Source of the DNA: Pardosa pseudoannulata
Taxonomy: Eukaryota; Arthropoda; Arachnida; Araneae; Lycosidae
Assembly (NCBI GenBank): GCA_032207245.1
Contig: CM063504.1
Location: 22,639,565-22,703,564, forward strand
DNA: 64,000 nt
Direction of reading: 5' to 3'
Shown: positions 35,758 to 48,513 of the stretch, piece by piece
Layout: the number at the start of each line of letters is the position of its first letter
Position numbering within the stretch: the stretch's first letter is position 1
Notes under the pieces: model-generated
Told to the model about the DNA's origin: nothing
Databases searched by the model: none
Seen by the model: the letters and a program-made list of their open reading frames with translations, nothing else
Translations under genes and position numbers: made by a program

Positions 35758-37866
35758 GTATGTATTAAAAATTTGTTTTGATTTTAAATAAATCATTTTT
35801 ATTTCTTTCCTTTCAAGGTTTTATTAAATTTACAAACTTTTAAATTCAATGTTCATTTTTTAAAATAAATTTTTTGTGATCTTATTTAAAAAAAATGTTT
35901 TTACATTTATATTGGGGATGAAATGAATAGTGGTTTCCAGAGATATTAGGTATCTGGATTTCTCTTGTCTGTTGGATATTGTTATCCTGTACTAATTTTT
36001 TGTTATATTGTCATGAAGGAGGTATATATTAAACAAAATTTATTAATAATCCCTTGGTTGGCAAGTACTTTTAAGATAAGTTTAGTTCATACATTTAATC
36101 CTTTTGTAGACCATTTATTTCTCACATAACTTTTCTAAACATTCAAAACAGAAGTGCTAATTATATTCAGTTGATCAAACAATAGATGACAGCACAAAAC
36201 TGAAGTGGGAATCAGTCTTCCTATTGTTGTAATAGCAAGGTCAATATATTATAATGAGTTTTGCACTTCCCACAGGTGTATTTTGTAAGATCATGTAGGT
36301 GGGAAGTAATATTCCCATGGCCTTCGAAAGGGTTAAATAAAAATTTATAAGTCTGCTTTGACTTTATTCTAAGTTGAATAACTCTTAAAGATTGATAATT
36401 AATAAAATTAACTTTAAATATTCTTAGTAAACTCAAACTTTTGCTAATAATATTTAGTTTTATCTTGTTCTGAAAGATAATTTTGGGTTTGCATGTTACA
36501 ATTTAAAAGTATCTTCGTTTAACATTCTGGTTTTATTATTTTTTGCAAGAAAGATATACTGTAAAAGTTTAGAAATTTCTCTTTCTCGTTTATCTACCTA
36601 TTTTACATGGTAGTTATTCTCTTGCTGGTATCTTTTCCATCATCTTTTGTAGTTTTTTTCTTTGAAAACCTTTGATTATATTCATTTATTGTGAAAGAAC
36701 TTGAAAGTGTGTTAAATATTTTTTTATTATTATATTGGTTGTTAAGGAGATACTGTAAATCAAATCAATTCAATTCTTCTCAGGAAACCCTCCTAATGAA
36801 AAATCAGTTTCAAATTGTCGCTCTTTTGTACAGTTTTACTGTGTAGCAGCAATATAAATGACATAACATGTGTATCAACTGATGAAAGCAAATATTGTTA
36901 AATACCTTTCTCTGCTATTATATTCAGTTGGTAAAGGAATCTATAAATAAGTTCAATTTTTTTTTCAAGACATGTTTCTAACAAAAAAATACTTGCAGAT
37001 TCTCAATCTATATATAGATCACAGTAAAACAGTATATATACTGTTTAATTCTGATTCAGTAATTTAAATGATGTAGTTTATCCATCAATTGCTGAAGGTA
37101 ATGTGGATTTTAAAATAGTCAGAGGTGAAATGAATATTCTAACATATATGCATTTACACAATAATTTATATCAACCTCCCAAAGAGATGAATCTGCATAA
37201 ATTTTTTATGCTTTCATTCTTAATCTTCTAAAAAACATCTAACTTTTTATACAGTATTATTATTTCTTAAAATTGATAATTCATTAACTTTTTCAAACTC
37301 TAGTTTTTGACTGAGATCAAGCAATTTGCAAAGAATTTCTAGTTTCAGATATCTGATTTGATAACTTAATATTCACATTTTACAATAGATATCTAATAAG
37401 GTACTGAATAGCTGGAAATTTAGCAGAATACTGGATAGTTACTAAATATTCATTTCATTTTTAATTAAAATAATAATCTATTCAGTTTATTTTTTATTTG
37501 TATGTACCAGACAATATCAGTCAGTTAAGTCTGATTTACTGTGTTTATGAAGTGTAAAGTCATGGTTTTCTAATGGCTGTTTCTGTTTTTATACATTTGC
37601 TGCCAAAAGTTAAGCCTGCAGAGGAAATTATTTGTGGAAGTCAATCTGAATTAGAAATGCTGGAATTTCCTCAGATTAGGAGTTTTAGAAAGTATGCAAA
37701 TATGTTAGGTAACAAGTAATCATGGTTCTATGTTGAAAAATATGCAGTAATATAAGAATTCATAATTATGAAGGATTACAGGAGTTGCCTGTTAGTGCTG
37801 CTTGTAATTGTAAACTTTTTCATGTTTTGTTAAATTATGTACCCTAAGAATGTCTTTATTTTCTAG
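35758..37866 (+). other. KNL1 intron, nothing recognised
   Basis: About 2.1 kb of AT-rich DNA with no gene, SINE or transposon end that I can support. Confidence 0.5.
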
Positions 37867-37998
37867 GCTGACAGCAAATGTTTTTAACTCCAACAATTAT
37901 TCCCTTTTTAACTTGACTTTTGCCATTGATGTAAAATCTTACCCCTGGGAAAAAATAATTCCTACAATTGATCATTTAAGGGATGACAATACATTAAG
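37867..37998 (+). CDS. KNL1: KNL1 exon (132 bp), RWD-type region
   Basis: The acceptor is TTTTCTAG and the donor GTAAGT. Phases are 2 in and 2 out. It encodes NSNNYSLFNLTFAIDVKSYP followed by WEKIIPTIDH, an alternating hydrophobic strand and a Pro/Trp turn typical of RWD domains. Confidence 0.78.
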
Positions 37999-38480
37999 GT
38001 AAGTTATCTAATAAACTCATATACTATTATATAACTTCAAAGTAAGTTACTACTGCTATTATGTAACTGTAAGTGGGTACATGCATTTATTTATATTATA
38101 ACATGGTTAATATATCTAATGTTTATTATTCATAGTGTTTATAAAATTTATTTAAATTGTGATCATATGCTTCATACTGAATACTAATTTAAAATAGGTT
38201 ATAACAAGATGTTACTTTAGCAATTAGGTGGAAATTTATGAAACTATACTCTTTTATAGAAATACAAATGCATATTCATACAACAATAACTGATCGAAAA
38301 TAAATAATCTATCAAATAGCTATATTGAAAGTCAAAGAACTTTACAATACTTAAGATTTAAAAGGTACAAAGTAGAGCACATTCTGTAAATTTTCATCTT
38401 TCTATTTAATACTAAATTTCCTCTGCCCTCTATCCCCTAGAAAAAAAGAGAACTATTTATTTCATTACTACCCCTCCCCC

Positions 38481-38633
38481 CAAGGCCGTAGGCAGGGGGA
38501 GGGATTTGGGGGACTGGTCCCCCCCCCAAAAAAAAAATTTTTTTTTGAAAGACCATTTTGTAGATAGACAATGTCTCACGTTTGTGTATGTGTGTGCTAT
38601 CTGCCTAGCTGCTCATGAACATAAACAGTTATT

Positions 38634-38664
<31 letters not shown>

Positions 38665-38812
38665 CGCTGAGACCCTTTCCGCTAGCCGGAAATACAGCAC
38701 TTTATTTCGGAAATATAGTGCTTTCCCTTTCATCAATTGAAGTACCATTCACAAATAAAGATGTCTTTCTCCCTTAGTCACCCTCCGAAAATAAATTCTG
38801 GCTACGTCCCTG
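38481..38812. mobile_element. hAT-type MITE, 332 bp
   Basis: The 8-bp target duplication CCTCCCCC flanks it exactly (38473-38480 and 38813-38820). The ends are CAAGGCCGTAGGCAG and, inverted, CAGGGACGTAGCCAG, matching 12 of 15. Both features are diagnostic of hAT. The body has a C/A/T homopolymer stretch and a 24-base A run at 38640-38663. A relative starts at 63298. Confidence 0.85.
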
Positions 38813-39275
38813 CCTCCCCCTTTTCTTTCTTGCACCATCATCCCTCCAACACAGACACACATTCACTTTTCAAAACAAATAAGCATTGGGTTTTTTTTAC
38901 CACAATTTTGTGTCACATGTTTATTTTGTACAGTGTGTTCAAAATTATAAGAGCACTCAATTTTTTTTTATATTTTCACAGCAAAGTAAGCATTGGTGTA
39001 AATTTCAATGAATATATGCAAAATAAAACAAATTTTTAGAGTTCATGCAGCTAAGAAAGGAAAAATAGATTGAGTATCTTTTTCATGCTTCATGAATTTC
39101 CAAGATCATGATATTACATAAATATAAGAACACTTTTCTTTCTTGCAGTAATGCAGAGATCTTTATATCAAGTTTTGAGACACACTGTAACCTGCATATT
39201 TAAAAAGGTCAATGAAAAGGAAAAGATTGTAAACATTAGGAAATTGAGATTTTTGGTTTTGCATAAAACATCTCA
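38813..39275 (+). other. KNL1 intron segment, nothing recognised
   Basis: AT-rich. Open frames here are short and not recognisable. Confidence 0.5.
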
Positions 39276-40460
39276 TTAGAAATCATGAAAAATAATGAAA
39301 GGATAAAATGAATTCACCTTTAGGGCAACTCTTGACAAAATTCCCCAAGAGCAGGGCACTGCAACCAAAGGTCTATTGTAACCAAACCCAGGAAGAATAA
39401 AAGCACAACCCAAGAGAGCACCTAAGAAAGTAGGCCACAGGCTGATACAAATCTTAGCTAACTGACAGGAGCTCCCAAGGCTCAAGAAGGTGGCGACCAA
39501 GGTGCTCAAACCTAAGAGCTGAGAAATACTTGCAGTCACACAAAATGTGGCAAGTGGTCTCCTCCTCAAGATGACAGCCATGACACAAGGGATCAGGACT
39601 GATCCCCATAATATTAAGATGCCTTCTGAGGGCTCTATGACCACTAAGACCAACTGCATTTATCAGTCCATTCCTATGAAGAAACAAAAGCTCCTTTTGG
39701 TGCAAAATGGGACAGTCACAATTAATCTCTTTGGCTTGCCTATGACTTTTCCCATTGTGCCAGTTAGAATACTGAAAATGCTTGAAATAACAAAAAACAG
39801 AATTCCTAAGAGACCCTGAAACAATATCAAGGACAGGTTCAGGTTCAGTAAAAGAAATGATTGAACCTTTCCTAGCTAAAATCATCAGCTAGCTCATTAC
39901 CCTGTATACCTATATGACCAGGTACCCAGTAAAGATTGACCTTGTTACATGAAGTAAGGTTATAAAGTCACAATATTAAACTCTCTAGCATTAAGACCCA
40001 TAACTTTCCTGTTATGGATCCAGGGCTCCTGAATAAGAGCACTGTCAAGATCTTCACTAACAAGCCTTTTAACAAGGAGAGCTGAGGCTTCCCTGCTGTG
40101 ATGGAGATTCAACTGGCCCACCTTGATATCAGCCACGAAGCCAGGGGTTAAGCCAGACAACAAAGGTTGCTTTGTATTCGGTACCACTCCCTGAGACTTC
40201 ACACCTGCAATCTTGAGGTGCACCAACGATTGCTTCTTTGAGTCTTGGATAGACCAGAAAATTCAGTCCTTTCTTGGCTTGAAGCCGATGATGTGAAATG
40301 ACCCAACTCTACCCCAGAGCTTCCCGATTGACATTTGTCTTCACAGGCAGCATCAGTGGGATAGTTGGCCTTTTCATTGGATTGTGCTTTCTCCAAAGGA
40401 GAGAGCCTGGAGTTGTCAGCAGCTTGCAAAAAACCAGCTGATCCTGGATATCGTAACATT
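39276..40460 (-). pseudogene. LINE remnant (endonuclease start and RNase H/C-terminal part), internally deleted
   Basis: On the minus strand, 40226-39960 encodes the start of an exonuclease/endonuclease domain (VGQLNLHHSREASALLVKRL, then ALIQEPW). Immediately after comes the end of an RNase H domain (NLYWVPGHIGIQGNELA). In another frame, 39885-39454 reads a C-terminal region with ARKGS and a CHGCHLEEETTCHILCDC zinc-binding-like motif. The endonuclease remainder and the whole reverse transcriptase are missing, and there are frameshifts. The upstream frame 40199-40459 may be the end of ORF1. It fits a LINE clade carrying RNase H (R1/LOA/I-like); the exact clade is uncertain. Confidence 0.8.
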
Positions 40461-40481
40461 TTTTTTTTTTTTTTTTTTTAA
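40459..40481. repeat. poly(T) run
   Basis: About 22 T on the + strand beside the LINE remnant. It lies at the element's 5' side, so it is not this LINE's own tail and may belong to another insertion. Confidence 0.85.
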
Positions 40482-41225
40482 CAGGACCCTCTACCTAAGT
40501 ACTGAATGCATTCTTTTTTATGCTATGCGACAGAGCATGTAGCAGGACAATACTTACATTGTCTATCCATCATATTGCTGTAGGGTAAAAAGTTAAAATG
40601 ATGAAATAATTTTATAGCAATGTTTACAAAACATAACAAAAACATTAATTTTCAACCTGAAAAGACTTTTATTGATTCCCCTCCTCTCCCCCCCCCCTTT
40701 GCATCATGCAACGATACAATATATCATTTTCTAATTTTTGTCTGCCTTTGCTTTCATTTGGATATTTTTTTAATCAATTCGCATACTGTGGGACAAACTC
40801 TTTTCCAACAGCATACTAGTGAGTCAGTACTGATTGATTTTAATTATTTCCTTATTAACCGCTGCGTAACTGGATCAACATTGAGTGAAGCTGTATTAAG
40901 CAAGGTATTCTTGTGGTTGTCTATAAATATATGTTAATGATTTTATAAGATTGTTCTTCTAAAAACATAAAAATGTACTGTGCAAGATTTTATTTTCTCT
41001 TCAATTAAGTCAACTGCACATATATAATGATATATGCTGGTATTTAAATTTGAAAGTTGTATTTAAACTCAAATTTAGATATAATTTACACATTTTGTCG
41101 AAGTCTTCTTTTAATCCTTTGAGATAGGCTATTGAAAGTTTTGAAAATTATTTTGTTTTAAACTGATTATTAGTGGTTGTTTATGTTTAGTTTTTTAATG
41201 AAGGTCGATTACTTTTATTTTGCAG
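40482..41225 (+). other. KNL1 last intron segment, nothing recognised
   Basis: AT-rich with a short C run near 40690. The 105-codon open frame at 40620-40937 has no recognisable features. Confidence 0.5.
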
Positions 41226-41316
41226 CAGTGAAACCATTCTGAATGCTTTAAAAGAAATTGAACCTGGAGAGAATTATTTGTCAAACATGGTTAAAGCTAT
41301 ACATGCCCTATTATGA
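41226..41316 (+). CDS. KNL1: KNL1 last coding exon
   Basis: Enters in phase 2 and ends at TGA 41314-41316. It encodes ETILNALKEIEPGENYLSNM and then a short tail VKAIHALL. The acceptor is a NAGNAG site (CAGCAG at 41223-41228), so splicing could include or skip one serine codon. The last helix before the stop fits the end of an RWD-type C-terminus. Confidence 0.78.
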
Positions 41317-41801
41317 TTTGTCTTTTTTTTTTTTTTTTTACACCATTCTGTCATGCATTGTAAATATAGATTCATTTTAGTTTCATTGGAGTATTTTGTT
41401 GATTTATGTCTTTCAGAAATGTTTAACTATTTTTTTAAGGAATTAAAATTGATTTTAAAACACAGTTTAGTCTAATGTGTAGTAGTTGTTTTTGAAGAGT
41501 GAGATTTATATGAAATAACTCTATTTTTATTGAAAGCATATGCATATAAATCAGCTGTTTACACCTCTCTCTATTAAATGTATTTTTTAATATATCTTTA
41601 ATGTAGATCAAAGGTGTCCATCAAGGGAATGTTGATCATTTAGCTTTTTTTGTTATCCTATACCTTGAGTAATTTCAGTACTGGAGCGGCACAAACAACA
41701 TTTTGGAGCAGTCAAATTTGCAGTTGGAGCCGATGTGATTAGGGGTTTTAGAGCAATTAGAGAAAGGGTTATTAAACTTTTTAATAATTATGTGTAATAA
41801 A
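41317..41801 (+). other. KNL1: probable KNL1 3' UTR
   Basis: Non-coding, T-rich. Candidate poly(A) signals are ATTAAA near 41574 and AATAAA at 41796-41801. Which is used cannot be told from sequence alone. The inverted TTGCTCC-type repeat (41680-41785) lies inside the longer form. Confidence 0.45.
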
Positions 41802-44594
41802 ATATAAATATGAGAGACAAACCTTTATTTTAAGTGGCTATTCAAACAAAGAAACGAGTAGAAGTTTTCAAATATTATCTGATGAATGTTTCTGTAATAA
41901 GTAAAATCTCGTTATGTCGTCACTCAATGGACCAAACTTCTTCTTCTTCTTCTTTTTTTTTTTTTTTTACATAAAAAAATGCTTAAATTTAGGAGGAAAA
42001 AGGAAGAAAAAAAATATTTTCATCTATTGCAGGATTCACTGAGAAAAACAATATTTTTAGAAATCTATAGATGCAAATGAATAAGTGGAAAATAAAAAAA
42101 CATTTTTATACTTACAACATGTTATTTTCTTTTACTTTGGTACATTCAAATAATTCAACAATGTTCATTACTGGAATTTTTTTTTTTTTAAATATATACT
42201 CATGGTTTTAAATTCTTTGCCCACTGCACTGTGAATGGATATTAAATACTATCTAACTTTTTCCTGGGCTTTAATTGTCTCAGTTATTTGGTTGTTATTA
42301 CAGCCAGCATCTTCAGTGACTTGTTATGGTGAAAGAATATTTTTTAATGTAATCCTCAGAATACAGTGTTCCTTGACAAAAGCTATTTTCAAGATATTTT
42401 GCTGAAATGATAAGCATGGTCAAAAATTCCCCATAAAGGCTAGACTTTTTTTACTGTGATGGATTCTTCAGAACACTATTGAAAGGCAGCACTCTATCAC
42501 TTTGGCCACCATCTAATTCATAAAAGATAATAATGATAAAATAAACGAAGTGGCTCTTCCTCTCTTTCCCAGGTGAATTTTTACCTCTAAGAGAGGGAGG
42601 ATTGCTTGGAGAGATAAGGGAGGTAAAATGTCATTTTTGAAGAAAGAGAAGTAAAGGTTAAGGCTCCTAAGAAGTAAGTTCACAATTCTTCTAGGTTTTA
42701 CTAATAATATTTTGCAAAACCCATGTGTGTTGGCCGGCAGAGAGCTGTGAAAGAACTGCACCACAGGTCCAGAGAAGTGGGGCACAACTCCGGAGTTCCA
42801 CCATCGTACTCCGCCTTTGTCCACACAGGGGTTTAGGGGGTAATATCGAAACCATGATTGTTAAAGGGAACCTAACATTACGAGGCTTGCACCAACAACT
42901 CTGTTATTGCAGGTAATTGAACCTGCAGACTCACAATTCTGAGCCGATCTCGTGCTCTTACCACTCGGCCCAAGGAGGCTGTGGCATTAAACTCTTAATA
43001 GATCTATTTGAAGTTTGCTTAATTAACATCCAAATGGAAACTTCTGTATTTGTAGGGGGAATATAAAACTCTAATCAACAGAGTACTAAATTAACCAACA
43101 CAGTAAAATATATTACAGAGGATTCAAAATGTTTAAGCTAGATTTTTTTTTTCCCCTTTCACCTAAGGATTTAGTTTGTGTAACTATGGGGAGTCAAACT
43201 TGTAAACTCAGTATTTGAATCCTTGCACTCTAACCGCTTAGCTGAAAAATGCTGCAGCAGTTCAATCTTATTAGTTCTATTTGAAACTTTCTAAATCAAT
43301 ATTGAAACAAAAACTTCTGGCTTTGAAGGGCTATGAGACTGTATAAAATCTAGAAAGGAGATTAGAATTTACAATTTAGCTGACAGACAAATGAAAAATG
43401 ACCAGTAAATTCTGCTCATTGGGATCTACAAAAAGTGATTTAAGTAAAGGAATATTTTTAGTTTTGGAGCAATCAGGTGGAATTCACCAGAAATTATAGT
43501 TTTAGAGCACAATGTATCGTTTTGGTATATCTCTTCCAGCCCTACAATTTTTCTTACATATTTTATATGCCAATAGCCTTGCTTCAAATTTAACATGTAT
43601 GCGTCCTTAGTTACCCTGCCTTTAGTAGGTAGTGACATGGGACTTAACTCTCTGAAATACTTCCTGTTTTAATACCTTTTTGCTTATAACAAGACTTTCC
43701 ATTTTATCACTTCCAAAAATTCCAGTGTAATTTAATTTTTTAAACTTAGACAATGTGTTGTTACATTTAGCTTTGGTTGGATATGCTATATGTGTCTTCA
43801 AAAATTTTTATGCTTGGCTATCCTTTCTTTTAATTGAAGTTCCAAATTATGTTTTGGAGGTTATGGTGGTGTTTAACATCCCCAGGTACTTTGTATAACC
43901 AAATACCTTGAAGTTTAATTTGATAGTTTTGTTAGTATCTTGGTTATTAGTTATCCTAATAATTGTTAAGATAAAGCTTTCATCAATTTTATTTTTGTAA
44001 CAATGATTTCAAATTTATACTTAAAATTGCACTGGTGGCAATACATATCATTCCAAAGTTTTATTTTTAATTAACCTAATATAATCATCTTTGTAAATAT
44101 TAATATTTCATGTACATCTTTATTGTATTGCTGATTAGTACCATAAACCTCTTTAAAAGAAAATTATTACATTAAAATAGTTAGAATTATCTAAAAGATT
44201 GTTCTAATTTAAAATCCTGATATGGATAGTATGAAAAAATAAAATTTTCCTCTTCTAATTCCAGAAGAAAGTCAAAATGGCCATTATCCCAGAAATTACA
44301 AAAATATACCATTAAATAAGTTATTTGGTAGCAGCCATTAAAACAATCGAATAGTGCTGGGGTGAAAAAACTTACACTTTAATGTGAGATTTTCATGTTC
44401 TCTGAAAATAAATGTAATTGCTTAGAGAATTGTTAATTTATTGCAACTACAAAAGATGTGCAAATATGTCTAATTATACCTTGAATTGATATCCTGATTT
44501 CTTCCTTGAAGTATAAAAATAGCTATTTTTATCGTTTATCAACAGCAATTGACCTTTAATCCTTTTTTAAGGATTTCAGTAAATTTATTGGGAT
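41802..44594. other. convergent intergenic DNA
   Basis: No gene supported. Weak tRNA-SINE traces on the minus strand occur at about 42880-42975 (GGTTCAATTACC B-box-like) and 43190-43260. Confidence 0.45.
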
Positions 44595-44800
44595 TTGTAG
44601 TAGCTCAGTTGTCAAAGGTTTCAATCTCATAATTAGAGGGTTACAAGTTAAGTCTGCCACATATCCGTTGTGTTCATTAATGGCAGCTGGAGCATTCTAA
44701 ATAGGTTCATGGTTGCAATGTCCTCTAAGTTCAAACAATACCTCTGGGGTATATCAATGTGGTCCCTGCTTCTGAATTACAAAGATTGGGGACAATGTTA
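44595..44800 (+). repeat. tRNA-Met-like SINE (family A), interrupted
   Basis: The head GTAGCTCAGTTGTCAAAGG and CAATCTCATAATTAGAGGG match the SINE at 60099-60420 and resemble a tRNA with a CAT anticodon. The B box is decayed. It is broken by insertion of the 44807-45458 element. Confidence 0.6.
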
Positions 44801-44806
44801 CTCCCA

Positions 44807-45458
44807 CAGGCTTGCAATTCCGTCACTTTTCTCAGTAAACAGTCACTTTTTATGGTGTATCACAGCAAAAGTCTGTCGTTGAAAAAAGAAAATCTGAATT
44901 AATAACAAAAAATTTAAAAAAAGACCAAAAATGGGATGCCTTAATATTATTTTTCTTATTAAAATGTAATTAGTCATATGGTTTCCAGAATTGAGTGATT
45001 TTAAAAAGTCGTAAAGAAGTTCCTGAAATCAACATTTGTACTGAAATGTGCATTTAATACATTAAAGTAACTTACGTCAAAGCACACATTTCTCTTTTTC
45101 TTTTACTTCACAATTTTTGTTTAGATACTCTAATTTAGCTATGTACATATTTCAAAACATCATTAATGTATGCAGAAAATTGTGATTATAAAATTAATGT
45201 ATTGTATGTTTTCTAATCTAATTTATAGATTTTCTTGAATAAAAAGGAATGTTGAGTTGTGTTAAACAAAATTTTTAACCTTTTTGTATTTGATGCTAAA
45301 ATTATGGCTTGCATGAATCATTCGATTTAGAGTTAAAATAAATAGAAAAGTCTTAACAATATCATCTGTAATCAAGAGGAGAAAAGTAATCGCTCTTTTT
45401 TCCAATGTTTAGTCACTTTTCTCACCTTTTTGAAAGTACCTCAGCAGTTGCAAGCCTG
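44807..45458 (-). mobile_element. 6-bp-TSD element, copy 1 (652 bp, inverted)
   Basis: Termini are CAGGCTTGCAA and TTGCAAGCCTG, an 11-bp perfect inverted repeat. It is flanked by a perfect 6-bp duplication CTCCCA at 44801-44806 and 45459-45464. It is the reverse-orientation relative of 51172-51896 and 57206-57946. No transposase frame. Confidence 0.88.
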
Positions 45459-45639
45459 CTCCCATCCATGCATTCCTTAAGCTACATGTAATGAGTTACA
45501 GCTTCGCAGCTGTGTTTGGTATTAAAATATCTGTCTGTGTTGCCAGCTGTAATGGAAAGGGGGAAAAATGAAATTTATTGGGCAAAACAACTTTATACCT
45601 AAGTGTAAAGAGAATTAAATTAACTAGTGCAGTTTCACG

Positions 45640-46514
45640 TAATCAAATACTTTTATTTTATTCTGCAATTCAATACAGAAATAGATTTACAATACAGCTG
45701 CCATAAAAGAACAGCTCAGTATGCTCCCTAATAATTACAGTTAGTTTTAGGACACCAAAATGGCACTAATAAGAAACCACAGCACTTTAGGGAGAGCATA
45801 TAATAGAAAGCAGATCTTCTGTACAGGTTATATTTACAAACCAGTGGCACGGAGAACATTTTATTTGAAATCAAAAACAATTCTCTTATTTACCTGAAGG
45901 TTACAGGATTGTCTAAAACTTTTTTTATATTGCACCTTCAAAATAATTTAAATTGCACTTTTTTCATAATTTTAGCATCTTTCGAGTACAGTAGAATATG
46001 ATTAAAATATACTATTACTGAAGAAAAGGGGGTAGGTGGAAGATAGCTAAGTTGTATATACAAAGTGTTTCACTACCATAAGACAAATTTGTAGGAGGTA
46101 TTAGGGTACAAAGACAGTTCAGATTCACATAAATGCTAGGTTAGAAATTTCATGTAGTAGAGAGGATTGAATGGGAAGTGGCAGAAGCAGGCACAGCTGG
46201 ATGTAAATCAGTTTATTATGCTCTAAAATGAAAAGTAAACTAACAATTCTATAATGTCTAATACTGGGGGATATACAGAGTATGCATTGTAAAGGAAGGC
46301 AGTGAAGAGTGAATGTTTATAGACACACAACATCAGTCTGAAGATTCCACATTTATACTCAGCATATTTCTCAGTATTATTGTAGGATTGTTCGTTAATT
46401 GTAGCATAATAAACCAGTTCGCTAAGTCTGACTTTCTGTGAGATTGCTGTTCCTGCAACCTCTTGTTTAACCTTCTCTACCCACTTGATAAAAACATTTC
46501 CAACTCTAATAATG
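45640..46514 (-). other. candidate 3' UTR of the PLEKHG4-like gene
   Basis: On the minus strand two overlapping AATAAA signals occur at 45652-45657 and 45657-45662, downstream of a possible terminal coding exon (46515-46552). No coding frame is convincing here; the 101-codon frame at 46223-46528 is probably UTR. Confidence 0.4.
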
Positions 46515-46552
46515 CTAGGTGAATCCAAATCGTTTTGTGCTCCCTACACTTC
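46515..46552 (-). CDS. candidate last coding exon of the PLEKHG4-like gene
   Basis: A minus-strand acceptor AAAATTCAG at 46553 is followed by a frame reading SVGSTKRFGFT and TAG at 46515-46517. It needs entry in phase 1, but the last firm exon (50638-50807) leaves in phase 0. If real, at least one more exon of suitable length lies between 46553 and 50637. Speculative. Confidence 0.3.
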
Positions 46553-48470
46553 CTGAATTTTTACCACACTTAGTAATGAATCCCTCAGTATATATAATAT
46601 CTATTCGATTATTACAATATATAATTATTTAAAAGTAATATCTCACTTTGTTGGTATGCTTAACATTTTTCTTCTGCAAACATGATTATCATTTGGTGGT
46701 AAAATATAATTTTAGTATAGATTCTATATTTTATTTCTTTGCTGGGTGCAAATTATTTACATATTCTTCTGTACTCTTAAATAGTAATTTTTAATTTTAA
46801 TTGTTCTTTTGATATTTGAATGTATAAATTAAAATATATTTACAACAGATACAACATAAAATATTCACACAGATGCCACTATACAGTAGTAACAAAAGTA
46901 CATATTAAAAATAAACTCAAAGTGAGTGCTATAAAACTAGAAAATGAATTATATGACATAAGAAACATTTTAAATAAAATATCTTACAAAATTGCTTTAG
47001 ATATATTATTTTTAATATCTTTTGATTTAAAAACTTATAAACAAGGTATATAAATTTGTTTATTTTTTATAATGCACAAAAGAAATTTTAAGAAATTGTT
47101 AGTACAAGGAAGAGGTAGTGTACACGACTCAAACAAACATGCCAAATCGGCAACATATTTCATCTACTGTAGAGCTGAACTAGTGGTTCTGTAAGATATG
47201 TTACTGCCATATACTATAATGATTTCAAACAGTAGTATTTTCAGAAATTTATTTACCAATTATAAAGGAAACAGCATAAAATTCAGAAAATTACAATTTA
47301 TATTGTATGCAATGATAGATTCTTAATTGGGAAAGACAGGACTAGAGGTAAGCAAATAAACGCTAAAGTGAGGAGTGGGAAGATTTTTATTACCCTTTAC
47401 TTGATGCAAATAATAAATAGTGCCATTTGTGTTTATAAAAATATAAGTAAAACTTGGATACAAAAAGATATAAACTGTTAAAAAAAATGTTTTAAGGGGA
47501 AAAGGTTTAAGAAATAATATGTATTGGCACAGACACTGACATCAGCTATAATTTAAGAACTTAAAATATATATGTATTGTGTATTTACATAATGACTAAT
47601 TTGGCAAAATACATGCCTTTAACAAGTTAGACTATTATTCTTGTATCAAGAATAACCTTAATGAAAAAAAAAATGTGCATATTTCATGACAATAATATAC
47701 ATTTATTTTAACATATATATTTAATATAAAGTTAAAATATAAACTGATGCATAATGTAGTACAACAACAACAAATATAGTGAATGTAATTAAATTCACAG
47801 TTTACATTAGGAGATAATAATCTTTGTCAGCTATAAAGAATGTTTTAAATATAATATATATCATTGCAACAAAATTTGGATAGCCTGATAAATTCTTTGA
47901 ATGTTCACCAAGGCTAAATTCCTAATATGCAAAATATAATATATCTACATGTAAGATTAAGCACCACACCTCTGAAAAGTATTGATGCTATAGTGATGAA
48001 AGTAATAGGTATATGGTATGGTAGTAATGCCAGCTCTACAGTAGATATATAAAAATTCTCAGCATAATAAATTAAAAATCTTAATTTCTATAAACCCGTG
48101 TCATGCTCATGCATTAAAAGTCCAAAAGAGTCTTTGAGCATAACAAAGCTCTTGGATGGCGGTATGGCACTCAACTCTTGTAGTGGACAACCAGAATAGC
48201 ATGTTCTCTGTTAATGGCAATGAGTCCATATAAATAATTCAAGAATATTTTCACATAGGAGTTGTCAGGCTCTACAGGTAGAAAAAATAAAAGAATATAG
48301 ACAATGAAATATTTCTAAAAGCTACATTTTAAATAGTTCAAATAAAATAAAAAGCTCTTTAATACTAGAAAGAGAGCATTAATTGGAGCAACAAATAGAA
48401 TTTAAACCCTTATATTTCCCTTAGTAGATTTCCTGTTTCTTTATTGACTGTTCCTAATTTTTCATAAAGA

Positions 48471-48513
<43 letters not shown>

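Noticed and set aside
39547..39819. 90-codon plus-strand ORF
   Set aside because: Antisense to the LINE RNase H/C-terminal fragment.
46223..46528. 101-codon minus-strand ORF
   Set aside because: Composition is UTR-like, and a competing in-phase reading from a nearby acceptor ends at once.
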